Assembly (NCBI GenBank): GCA_002398405.1
Contig: DGYN01000013.1
Location: 69,552 to 99,980, forward strand
DNA length: 30,429 nucleotides
Direction: 5' to 3'
DNA from: Caulobacteraceae bacterium UBA5005
GTDB taxonomy: Bacteria; Pseudomonadota; Alphaproteobacteria; Caulobacterales; Caulobacteraceae
Positions 23,676 through 30,429 of this stretch are shown in pieces. How positions within the stretch are numbered: position 1 is the stretch's first letter; each line of letters opens with the position of its first letter. The notes under the pieces are model-generated. The model saw only the letters and a list, made by a program, of their open reading frames with translations, ran no database searches and had not been told where the DNA came from. The translations under genes were made by a program, and so were the position numbers.

Positions 23676-24040
23676 AGCCTCAGCTCGCACCGCTCGCCGA
23701 CCGTCGGGCGCGAGACCGCGATCTTCGACAGAGACGGGAACTTCTCTTTCAGCTGGCCCGCGAAATGGAGACAGAGCCGCTCCAGGGTCGGGTTTTCCAG
23801 CCCTGGCTTTTCGTTGAGCACGCCGTGGTCCAAGGCGTGGGCCGCCGCTGAGAGCGCCGCGTCCAGTTCGCCGAGGTCCTCAACCCAGCCAATCGCCTTG
23901 GCGGGCCCGCGCAGGGTCGCCTCCACCTTGAACGAATGGCCGTGCATGCGCCGGTAGGGCCCGTCGTCGGGACCGACGGCCAGGAAATGGGCGGCGTCGA
24001 AGGCGGCCGCCTTGGTGATCTCGAACTCTGTGTCTGTCAT
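23672..24040 (-). CDS. queD: 6-carboxy-5,6,7,8-tetrahydropterin synthase (QueD-type)
   Basis: This encodes 122 residues, the usual QueD length. It should convert 7,8-dihydroneopterin triphosphate to CPH4 for queuosine/7-deazaguanine synthesis. The zinc ligands His18 (DAAHFL), His33 and His35 (MHGHSF) are intact, as are the LDHGVLN catalytic Asp-His and the C-terminal GERCEL. The catalytic cysteine four residues before HGH (Cys27 in E. coli QueD) is Tyr29 here (GPYRRMHGH). Either this variant uses another base or it is a PTPS-like paralogue. Adjacent queE and queC on the same strand support the queuosine assignment. It is the last gene of the que block. Confidence 0.85.
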   Translation of the reverse strand: MTDTEFEITKAAAFDAAHFLAVGPDDGPYRRMHGHSFKVEATLRGPAKAIGWVEDLGELDAALSAAAHALDHGVLNEKPGLENPTLERLCLHFAGQLKEKFPSLSKIAVSRPTVGERCELRL

Positions 24041-24074
24041 CGTGCTTGAAAGGGGCTTGGGAGCGTCTGACCGC

Positions 24075-24722
24075 TCAGGGCAAGCCGAGATATTTGTGCG
24101 TCTGGACGCTTAATCGCCATTGCGGGTGGGAAAGGCAATAGGCGACGGCGGCATCGGTGTTCGCCGCCCGGTCTGGTCCGTCCATGGGCTGAAGGAAGAA
24201 ACGCTCGAAGGCAAGGTTCGCGAACCGCGCCGGATCGACGCCCTTTTGCGGGTAGACCAGTTTCAATTCCTGGCCCGTCGTCTGGATGATCGCCGCATCC
24301 GCCTTGGGACTGACGCATATCCAGTCGAGCCCTGCAGGCGCGGCGAGGGTGCCGTTGGTCTCCACCGCGATGGAAAAGCCCTGGTCTTTGAGGGCCGCGA
24401 TCAGGGGGGGATCGAGCTGCAGGAGGGGCTCGCCCCCGGTGCAGACCACAAGGCGGTCCTCATCGCCGCCTCGCCAGGCTGCCGCCACCGCAAGGGCAAG
24501 CGCCTGCGGCGTCGCGAACTTGCCGCCCCCCTCGCCGTCCACCCCTACGAAGTCGGTGTCGCAGAAGGTGCAGACTGCCGAGGCCCGATCCTCCTCCCGC
24601 CCGCTCCAAAGGTTGCAGCCGGCAAAACGGCAGAACACCGCCGCCTTGCCCGCCTGTCCGCCTTCCCCCTGCAGGGTGAGAAAGATCTCCTTGACCGAAT
24701 AGGTCACAGACCGGCCCGCCAT
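24075..24722 (-). CDS. queE: 7-carboxy-7-deazaguanine synthase (radical SAM)
   Basis: This encodes 215 residues. It should convert CPH4 to CDG using SAM and a [4Fe-4S] cluster. The cluster cysteines are Cys36, Cys51 and Cys54, an unusual CX14CX2C spacing seen in the Burkholderia-type QueE rather than CX3CX2C. The motifs EIFLTLQGEG and CTGGEPLLQLD (the SAM GGE motif) are present. The 5' end overlaps the queC 3' end by 19 bases; queD follows 34 bases later. The order queC-queE-queD is a compact operon. Confidence 0.95.
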   Translation of the reverse strand: MAGRSVTYSVKEIFLTLQGEGGQAGKAAVFCRFAGCNLWSGREEDRASAVCTFCDTDFVGVDGEGGGKFATPQALALAVAAAWRGGDEDRLVVCTGGEPLLQLDPPLIAALKDQGFSIAVETNGTLAAPAGLDWICVSPKADAAIIQTTGQELKLVYPQKGVDPARFANLAFERFFLQPMDGPDRAANTDAAVAYCLSHPQWRLSVQTHKYLGLP

Positions 24723-25414
24723 TGGAAAAAGCCCTTGGCCCTAAGCTCGCAGGCCGGACAGGCGCCGCAGCCCTTGCCCCAGGGATGGGCGGTGCGATCG
24801 CCCAGGTAGCAGGTGTGGCTTTCCTCAAGGATCAGATCGACAAGGGGGCCGCCCCCAAGGTCCTGCGCCAGGGCCCAGGTCTCAGCTTTCGCCAGGTGCA
24901 TGAGCGGCGTTTCGATCACCAGGTCCGCCGCCATGGCGAGGTTAAGGGCCGCCTCAATCGCGTCGATGGCCTCGCGCCGGCAGTCAGGATAGCCGGAATA
25001 GTCGGTCTCGCACATTCCGCCCACCAGTACGCCCGCCCCCCGCCGCTCGGCCAGGGCGGCGGCATAAGTCAGAAATACGACATTACGACCAGGGACAAAG
25101 GTCGAGGGAAGGCCCTTGGCGTTGGTCTCGATGGCGACATCGGTGGTCATGGCCGTCTCGCCGATCCGGCCAAAGGACCGGATATCGATGACATGGTCCT
25201 CGCCGAGCCGCTCTGCCCATTGCGGGAACCGCTCCGCCATGCCGCGCCGCACGGCCTGCCGCGCGGTCATCTCGATCTGGTGGCGCTGTCCGTAGTCAAA
25301 TCCAACAGTTTCGACCTCAGCATACCGCGCAAGGGCCCAGGCAAGGCAGGTCGCCGAATCCTGCCCCCCGGAGAAGAGGACCAGCGCTTTTCCTTTTGTG
25401 GCTTGCGTTTCCAT
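24704..25414 (-). CDS. queC: 7-cyano-7-deazaguanine synthase
   Basis: This encodes 236 residues. It should use ATP and ammonia to convert CDG to preQ0. The PP-loop pyrophosphatase motif is LFSGGQDSAT (residues 13-22), and FVPGRNVVFL lies mid-protein. A zinc site near the C-terminus has a first Cys in ESHTCYLG and then three in KGCGACPACELR. It is the first gene of the block. The 5' region (25415-25542, divergent from the degenerate kinase) holds a likely promoter, but I cannot place one with confidence. I see no preQ1 riboswitch. Confidence 0.95.
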   Translation of the reverse strand: METQATKGKALVLFSGGQDSATCLAWALARYAEVETVGFDYGQRHQIEMTARQAVRRGMAERFPQWAERLGEDHVIDIRSFGRIGETAMTTDVAIETNAKGLPSTFVPGRNVVFLTYAAALAERRGAGVLVGGMCETDYSGYPDCRREAIDAIEAALNLAMAADLVIETPLMHLAKAETWALAQDLGGGPLVDLILEESHTCYLGDRTAHPWGKGCGACPACELRAKGFFQWRAGL

Positions 25415-25542
25415 CGCCGGTCGTCTTGCAGCCTTGCCCTGTTTTTCGCAAGCCGCGCGCCGGGATACGCGCTTAACGTCTCCTCAAACTTAGCGTGCGA
25501 ATGTGTTGCGTACTTAACAGAGTATCCAGTGACCCTTTGCGC

Positions 25543-26694
25543 ATGAATTCGGAAAATTCGCCGGAGCAGAACGCCGCCGACGATTGGGCCGCCCGCGGCG
25601 CCTTCTTCGAAGCGATCGCCGAACAGGTGCGCCGTCCGCTGGACGGCGTCCTCGCCGTGGCCGAGCTTCTGAAGCGCCAGCCGCTGTCGCCCGACGTCGA
25701 AAACCATGTGCGGACCATCACCGAGCATCACCAGCAACTTCTGCAGACCCTGATCGACGCGTGCGACCTTTCCCGCGCCGAGCGCGGCGCGCTTGAAGTC
25801 GATCTGGCCGCCGTCGATCTGCGCCCCCTGATGGACGATATCCAGGACGACTGGCAGCGCCGCGCTTCCTCCGGCGGCATCGCCCTATCGGTCTCCTACG
25901 ACGGCGAGGATCTGGCCGCCCTGGTTGACGCCCCGCGCCTGCGTCAGATTTTCAACCATCTTCTGGACCGCGCCCTTTCCATGACACGCCGCGGCGGGGT
26001 GGAGGCCTCCCTGCGCGCCCGCCGCCAAGGCTCCGCCATAATCATCGAGGGCCGGGTCCGCGATTCCGGCCTGGCGCTGCCGCCCGAAAAGCTGGCCCGA
26101 GTCTTCGAACCGCGCATCGATCCGGTCGAAGGCATGGGCATGATCCTCTGCCGCCGCCTGGTTGAGGCCATGAACGGCGCCATCCGCGCCGAGAATAATG
26201 TTGGCGCCGGCTCGACCATTTCCTTCGATTTCATGTGCGAGGAGGCCAAGGCCGCCGCCGATGAAGGCGCCGGCCGCAGCGCGCAGCGCGCCGCCCACGT
26301 CCTGGTGGTCGATGACAACGCCACAAACCGCATGGTCGCCGAGGCCCTGTGCGAGATGTTCGACTGCACCTCCGAAAGCGCCGAGGACGGCATTGAGGCG
26401 GTGGAAGCCGCCAAGTCCGGCCGCTTCGACATCATCCTCATGGACATCAAGATGCCGCGCATGGACGGCGTCGAAGCGACCCGCACCATCCGCGCCATGC
26501 CGGGCGCTGCCGGGTTGGTGCCGATCATCGCGCTGACCGCCAACGCCGACCCGGAAGACGCCGCAAGCTATATCGCCTCCGGCATGTCCAGCGTCGTCGA
26601 AAAGCCGATCAAGCCGGAGGCGTTGCTCAATGCCATGAACGCCTGTTTGGGCGGCGGCGAAGAGCCTGCGAACCAGGGGCGCGCGGCGGCCTAG
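25543..26694 (+). CDS. degenerate hybrid histidine kinase with intact receiver domain
   Basis: This encodes 383 residues from ATG at 25543; in-frame codons upstream to 25495 are possible, and no start has a good Shine-Dalgarno. A kinase-like region lies at residues 15-235, with no sensor domain or membrane segment. The dimerisation helix has IAEQVRRPLDG where kinases have MSHEIRTPLNG, so the phospho-accepting His is Glu27. The N box is NHLLDRALSMT with Asn to Arg143. The DxGxG of the G1 box is DSGLA. The G2 box (EGMGMILCRRL) partly survives. A receiver domain follows at about 251-370, with intact Asp257-Asp258, phospho-acceptor Asp301, Thr332 and Lys354. It is probably a cytosolic pseudokinase scaffold or phospho-relay part acting through the receiver. 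The stop shares CTAG with the convergent TetR gene. Confidence 0.88.
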   Translation: MNSENSPEQNAADDWAARGAFFEAIAEQVRRPLDGVLAVAELLKRQPLSPDVENHVRTITEHHQQLLQTLIDACDLSRAERGALEVDLAAVDLRPLMDDIQDDWQRRASSGGIALSVSYDGEDLAALVDAPRLRQIFNHLLDRALSMTRRGGVEASLRARRQGSAIIIEGRVRDSGLALPPEKLARVFEPRIDPVEGMGMILCRRLVEAMNGAIRAENNVGAGSTISFDFMCEEAKAAADEGAGRSAQRAAHVLVVDDNATNRMVAEALCEMFDCTSESAEDGIEAVEAAKSGRFDIILMDIKMPRMDGVEATRTIRAMPGAAGLVPIIALTANADPEDAASYIASGMSSVVEKPIKPEALLNAMNACLGGGEEPANQGRAAA

Positions 26695-27269
26695 ACCTTC
26701 AGCGACTCAAACGTCCGCTCGATGAGTTCAGCCACCTTGGTTCGCGCAACCTTGCCGCCGTCCATCGCGATCTCCGCAGAGGCCTCACGCAACAAACCCA
26801 GTAGCAGGCGTGCGATCAAGTCGACGGGATAGGATCGCACAATCCCTTGGGTGATAAGGTCCTGCAGCACCTGCCGCATACCCCCATAGGCGTAGCGGAG
26901 CTCGATTTCACGCCAGGCTTCCGGACCGATCACCTGGGGCGCTTCGACGAACAGAATCCGCTGCACCCTTGGGTCGGCGCAGACGTCGACAAGGCGGGAA
27001 AAGCCCCCCTTCAGCCTGGCCCATGGGTCGCCGTTGGAGATCGCCCGCGCTTCCTCCACCAAAGCCTGCTCGGCCGCCTCGGCCACTGCCTGGAAGAGCG
27101 CCCGCTTGTTGGCGAAGTGATGATAGACCGCGCCAGTCGTCACCCTCGCCGCCCGCGTCACCTCGCCTAGGCTGACCAAGTCATAGCCCTTTTCGCCGAA
27201 CAGCTCGCGGCCCGCCGCGATCAGGGCGGCGCGGGTGGCTTCGGCGTTCTCCTCACGGCGGGATTTCAT
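26691..27269 (-). CDS. TetR-family transcriptional regulator
   Basis: This encodes 192 residues. The N-terminal helix-turn-helix domain lies at about 10-57 (ATRAALIAAGRELFGEKGYD, then VSLGEVTRAARVTTGAVYHHF and ANKRALF). The ligand-binding domain is alpha-helical. It is divergent from an alpha/beta hydrolase gene, with 86 bases between holding a perfect palindrome and a near-consensus promoter. It therefore probably represses that hydrolase gene and itself. The inducer is unknown. It starts at ATG 27269. Confidence 0.92.
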   Translation of the reverse strand: MKSRREENAEATRAALIAAGRELFGEKGYDLVSLGEVTRAARVTTGAVYHHFANKRALFQAVAEAAEQALVEEARAISNGDPWARLKGGFSRLVDVCADPRVQRILFVEAPQVIGPEAWREIELRYAYGGMRQVLQDLITQGIVRSYPVDLIARLLLGLLREASAEIAMDGGKVARTKVAELIERTFESLKV

Positions 27270-27297
27270 CGTTCTTGGGACGGCATAATCTGGATCA

Positions 27298-27335
27298 TTG
27301 ACATAATCGCATTCGAATACATAATTAAATTATGT
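27298..27335 (+). promoter_or_regulatory. promoter and TetR-type operator of the hydrolase gene
   Basis: TTGACA (27298-27303), a perfect -35, is followed after 16 bases by CATAAT (27320-27325), one base from the -10 consensus. The 17-base palindrome ACATAATT-A-AATTATGT (27319-27335) covers the -10 and would block polymerase when bound. The CATAAT hexamer recurs twice more upstream in the 86-base divergent gap. This AT-rich spot stands out from its surroundings. Confidence 0.75.
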
Positions 27336-27355
27336 TTCCAACCAAGGAGGCGAGG

Positions 27356-28243
27356 ATGGCGGGGATGGCTCAGACGTCGGTCAGCGAGGCGACGCAGGCG
27401 CAATTCGAAGCGTCGCGGAAATGGGCGGAGACCCCGTTCGGCCGGGTCGCCTATTGGGAGCGTGGTTTAGGGCCACCGGCGATCTTTGTTCATGGGTTTC
27501 CGCTGAATGGCTATCATTGGCGGGGCGCTTTCGCGCGGCTCGGCGACCTTCGGCGCTGCATCGCGCCTGACCTGATGGGCCTTGGCCACACCCAGCCGAA
27601 GGTGGGACAGGGCTTTGGGTTCGCGGATCAGGCCGGGATGATCCTCGCTTTCATGGATGCGATCGGGGTGACGAGCGCTGACTTCGTCGGCAACGATAGT
27701 GGCTGCGCCATACTTCAATTGCTGGCGGTGCGCGCGCCTGACCGGGTGAAGAGCCTGACTCTGACCAACGGCGACGCCCACGACAACTATCCGCCCGAAG
27801 CCTTCAAGGCCAACCATGAGCTGGCGGCGGCGGGCCAGCTCGCCGAACGGATGAAGGCCTTGCTTACCGATATCGACTTGGCCCGCTCGGAGCGCTCCTT
27901 CGGCCGGACCTTGCAGCATCCCGAACGTCTGACGCCGGCCCTGCTCCGGACCTATATCGGGCCGCCGCTGTCAACGCCCGAGCGGGCGGCCAATCTCAAC
28001 CGCTACGCCGCCGCGATCAAGAATGCCGACACGGTGGCGATCTATCCGAACCTCAAGGCCCTCCGCACCCCGGTCATGGTGGTCTGGGGAGACAGCGATC
28101 CCTTTTTCGATGTCCGCTGGGCCAGATGGCTAGGGGATACCCTGCCGAACAGCCAGGTTCATGTGCTGAAAGGCGCGCGCCTATTTTTCCCCGAGGAGCG
28201 GTCCGAAGAACTCGCGGCCTTGATCCGCAAATTCTGGGTCTGA
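27356..28243 (+). CDS. alpha/beta hydrolase, haloalkane dehalogenase-like, catalytic His absent
   Basis: This encodes 295 residues from ATG at 27356, chosen for the AAGGAGG Shine-Dalgarno 5 bases upstream; an ATG at 27332 lies inside the operator. The fold is alpha/beta hydrolase with oxyanion HGF (46-48). An Asp nucleophile position in VGNDSGC (Asp114) is typical of haloalkane dehalogenases and epoxide hydrolases rather than esterases. Acid candidates lie in WGDSDPFF (Asp246/Asp248). The C-terminal His expected in GxGHFxxxE reads GARLFFPEE, with Leu276 in the His position. Without that base the usual water-activation step is not expected. The gene is divergent from TetR and probably repressed by it. 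Confidence 0.85.
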   Translation: MAGMAQTSVSEATQAQFEASRKWAETPFGRVAYWERGLGPPAIFVHGFPLNGYHWRGAFARLGDLRRCIAPDLMGLGHTQPKVGQGFGFADQAGMILAFMDAIGVTSADFVGNDSGCAILQLLAVRAPDRVKSLTLTNGDAHDNYPPEAFKANHELAAAGQLAERMKALLTDIDLARSERSFGRTLQHPERLTPALLRTYIGPPLSTPERAANLNRYAAAIKNADTVAIYPNLKALRTPVMVVWGDSDPFFDVRWARWLGDTLPNSQVHVLKGARLFFPEERSEELAALIRKFWV

Positions 28244-28296
28244 GGGCGCCAGACTCCGAGTGACGTAGGGCGTCCGGGCTCCTATCTTCGGCCCCC

Positions 28297-30429
28297 ATGA
28301 CCGACACCCCGCCGACCCTCGCCGATCTGCCGCGCCAGCATACCCAGGACGGCCCCGCGGTCCGGCTCTATCTGGTCGATGGGTCGGGCTTCATCTTCCG
28401 CGCCTATCACGCCCTGCCGCCCCTGACGCGCAAGTCCGACGGCCTGCCGGTGGGCGCGGTCTCCGGCTTCTGCAACATGCTGTGGAAGCTGCTGGTCGAC
28501 ATGAAGTCCGCGCCGGACGCGCCGACCCATATCGCCGTCATCTTCGACCATTCGGAAAAGACCTTCCGCAACGATCTCTACGACCAGTACAAGGCCCACC
28601 GCCCGCCGCCGCCGGAGGACCTGGTGCCGCAGTTCGCCCTGGTGCGCGATGCGACGCGGGCCTTCGGCGTGCCCTGTATCGAACTGCCGGGCTACGAGGC
28701 CGACGATGTCATCGCCACCTACGCCTGCCAGATCCGCGACAAGGGTGGAGAGGTCGTCATCGTCTCCTCCGACAAGGACCTGATGCAGCTGGTGGGCGAC
28801 CAGGTCTCCATGCTCGACACCATGAAGGGCGTGCGCATCGGGCGCGAGCAGGTGATCGAAAAATTCGGCGTGGGGCCCGAGCGCGTGGTCGATGTTCAGG
28901 CCCTGTGCGGCGACAGCGTCGACAATGTGCCCGGCGCGCCGGGGATCGGCATCAAGACCGCCTCCCTGCTGATCAACGAATACGGCGACCTGGAAAGTCT
29001 GCTGGCCCGGGCCTCCGAGATCAAACAGGAAAAGCGCCGCGAAACCCTGATCAACTTCGCCGATCAGATCCGCCTCTCCCGCCAGCTCGTGCAGCTGACC
29101 TGCGATGCGCCGGTCCCCGAGCCCCTCGAAAACCTGGCGATCGAAGAGTTTGACGCCAACAAGCTCGCCGCCTTCCTCGCCCAGATGGAGTTTGGCACGC
29201 TCGCCCGCCGCATTGCCGGTGGCGAGCGGCCGGAGGCGCGGTCCACCGCCCCGGTCATGCCGCCCAGGCCCTGGAACGCGCTGGAACAGGCGCCGGTCGA
29301 GAAGGTCGAGATCGACACCGCATCTTACGTCTGCGTCCGCGACGAGGCGACGCTGGACGCCTGGATCGCCAAGGCGAAGCTCGCGGGGCTGGTGGCCTTC
29401 GACACCGAGACCGACGCCCTGTCATCCTCCGACGCCAACCTTTGCGGCGTGTCGCTGGCCATCGCGCCGGGGGAGGCCTGCTATATTCCCGTAGGCCACG
29501 AGAACGACGGCGATGGCGGGTTCGACTTCGAGGATCCCAAGGCCGCGATCGAACAGCTGCCGCTCTCTCTGGTCATGGAGCGGCTGAAGCCCCTCCTGGA
29601 AGACCCGGCGGTGCTCAAGGTCGCCCAGAACGCCAAGTACGATATCGCGGTCCTGCGCCGCCACGGCATCGAGACGGCGCCCATCGAAGACACCATGCTG
29701 ATCTCCTACGTCCTGGAGGCCGGCCTGCACGGCCACGGCATGGACGAGCTTTCCAAGCTCTGGCTGGGGCACGAACCGATCAGCTTCAAGACCGTCACCG
29801 GCGCCGGCAAGTCGGCCAAGAGTTTCAAACATGTGCCCCTGGAACCGGCCACCTGCTATGCCGCCGAGGACGCAGACGTCACCCTCCGGCTCTATCACAA
29901 GCTCAAACCCCGTCTGGCGCGGGAGGGCCTGTCCACCGTCTATGAGACCCTGGAGCGGCCGCTCCCCGCCGTTCTGGCCGGCATGGAGCTGGACGGGATC
30001 ATGATCGACCCCGTCACCCTGCAACGGCTCTCCCACGAGTTTTCGGTGCGGATGGTCGAGCTGGAGGCCAAGGCCCATGAACTGGTCGGCCGGCCCTTCA
30101 ACCTCGGCTCTCCCAAACAGATCGGCGACATCCTGTTTGGGGAACTGCAATTGCCCGGCGGCAAGAAGACCGCGACCGGCGCCTGGGGCACCGACGCCTC
30201 GATCCTCGACGAGCTGGCGGCGCAGGGCCATCCCCTGCCGGTGACTCTGCTGGAGTGGCGGCAGCTGTCGAAGCTCAAGGGGACCTACACCGAGAACCTG
30301 GTGGCCGCCGTCAGTCCCAAGTCGGGGAGGGTGCACACCGCCTACGCGCTTGCCTCGACCACGACGGGGCGCCTGTCATCCTCCGATCCGAACCTGCAGA
30401 ACATCCCGGTCCGCACCGAGGAGGGCCGC
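28297..30429 (+). CDS. polA: DNA polymerase I, 5' part (truncated by window edge)
   Basis: 711 codons are in the window and the frame runs off the right end. The N-terminal 5'-3' exonuclease/FEN domain lies at about 25-290 (VRLYLVDGSGFIFRAYHAL, then YEADDVIATYA, SSDKDLMQLVG, GDSVDNVPGAPGIG). A linker follows, then a 3'-5' proofreading exonuclease at about 345-530, with the DE pair in VAFDTETDAL (Asp369, Glu371) and CYAAEDADVTLRLY, so proofreading looks intact. The polymerase domain begins at about 545 and reaches the start of motif A (TTTGRLSSSDPNLQNIPVRT). It acts in Okazaki-fragment processing and repair. ATG at 28297 is used with no clear Shine-Dalgarno. Confidence 0.97.
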   Translation, partial: MTDTPPTLADLPRQHTQDGPAVRLYLVDGSGFIFRAYHALPPLTRKSDGLPVGAVSGFCNMLWKLLVDMKSAPDAPTHIAVIFDHSEKTFRNDLYDQYKAHRPPPPEDLVPQFALVRDATRAFGVPCIELPGYEADDVIATYACQIRDKGGEVVIVSSDKDLMQLVGDQVSMLDTMKGVRIGREQVIEKFGVGPERVVDVQALCGDSVDNVPGAPGIGIKTASLLINEYGDLESLLARASEIKQEKRRETLINFADQIRLSRQLVQLTCDAPVPEPLENLAIEEFDANKLAAFLAQMEFGTLARRIAGGERPEARSTAPVMPPRPWNALEQAPVEKVEIDTASYVCVRDEATLDAWIAKAKLAGLVAFDTETDALSSSDANLCGVSLAIAPGEACYIPVGHENDGDGGFDFEDPKAAIEQLPLSLVMERLKPLLEDPAVLKVAQNAKYDIAVLRRHGIETAPIEDTMLISYVLEAGLHGHGMDELSKLWLGHEPISFKTVTGAGKSAKSFKHVPLEPATCYAAEDADVTLRLYHKLKPRLAREGLSTVYETLERPLPAVLAGMELDGIMIDPVTLQRLSHEFSVRMVELEAKAHELVGRPFNLGSPKQIGDILFGELQLPGGKKTATGAWGTDASILDELAAQGHPLPVTLLEWRQLSKLKGTYTENLVAAVSPKSGRVHTAYALASTTTGRLSSSDPNLQNIPVRTEEGR

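Noticed and set aside
25415..25542. A preQ1 riboswitch upstream of queC
   Set aside because: No recognisable preQ1 aptamer signature was seen in the leader on the minus strand.

Overview
This is a GC-rich chromosomal window, most likely from an alphaproteobacterium of the Caulobacterales (Caulobacter/Phenylobacterium-like). That assignment is inferred from gene families and intergenic repeats. The supporting items are an ECF sigma factor with a small two-helix partner, a DUF1674/SDHAF4-type protein, a single-domain response regulator with an FGPDRRR-type tail, a zinc-finger-less J-protein, and palindromic intergenic repeats of the alphaproteobacterial kind. Nearly every base is coding. There is no prophage, plasmid, CRISPR array or recognisable defence island.

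Layout. At 1-1463 (minus) lies a compact stress-type cassette: three-helix membrane protein, ECF sigma factor, small membrane protein (candidate anti-sigma). A lone membrane protein follows (1605-2039). At 2036-2930 a REP-associated tyrosine transposase with 20-bp perfect terminal inverted repeats sits directly against the C-terminal stump of an ankyrin-repeat gene, so this looks like an insertion scar. At 3020-5309 is kup with a small membrane protein. At 5412-7502 are an Rrf2 regulator and an SDR dehydrogenase-pyrF pair, with a strong palindrome over the ribosome-binding site. At 7499-8885 are a Tyr/Pro/Gly-rich secreted-type protein, an SDHAF4-like gene and two tRNAs (Gln-TTG and Pro-CGG). 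At 8904-11392 are a GH19-type endolysin-like enzyme and sppA.

At 11396-13065 are a composite palindromic repeat, a metallo-beta-lactamase-fold hydrolase, a tiny lipoprotein and a DUF442 sulfurtransferase/phosphatase. At 13162-17372 an oppB-oppC-oppA importer lacking its ATPases runs into two tandem DUF1801 genes with overlapping start and stop codons. At 17369-20194 (minus) are an acyl-CoA ligase plus a membrane protein, a triple-hairpin repeat, and pdxH. At 20234-22792 are a DnaJ-like protein, aroC and pirin, ending in a good intrinsic terminator. At 22918-25414 are a response regulator, a small lipoprotein and the queC-queE-queD block for 7-deazaguanine (queuosine/preQ0) synthesis. At 25543-28243 are a degenerate hybrid histidine kinase, a TetR regulator and a divergent alpha/beta hydrolase with a palindromic operator. 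polA begins at 28297 and runs off the right edge.

Most functions are housekeeping: pyrimidine, shikimate, PLP and queuosine synthesis, K+ uptake and DNA polymerase I. The unusual signals are structural. Six of seven convergent protein-gene junctions share a 4-base CTAG/CTAA stop overlap. Three enzymes or regulators lack a hallmark catalytic residue: the hybrid kinase (His to Glu), QueD (Cys to Tyr) and the alpha/beta hydrolase (His to Leu). An SDHAF4-like gene starts three bases after the CCA end of a tRNA. Several intergenic elements show nested palindromes with compensatory changes. I see no clear new multi-gene system. The kinase, the tRNA-mRNA junction and the scarred ankyrin locus are the best candidates for follow-up.
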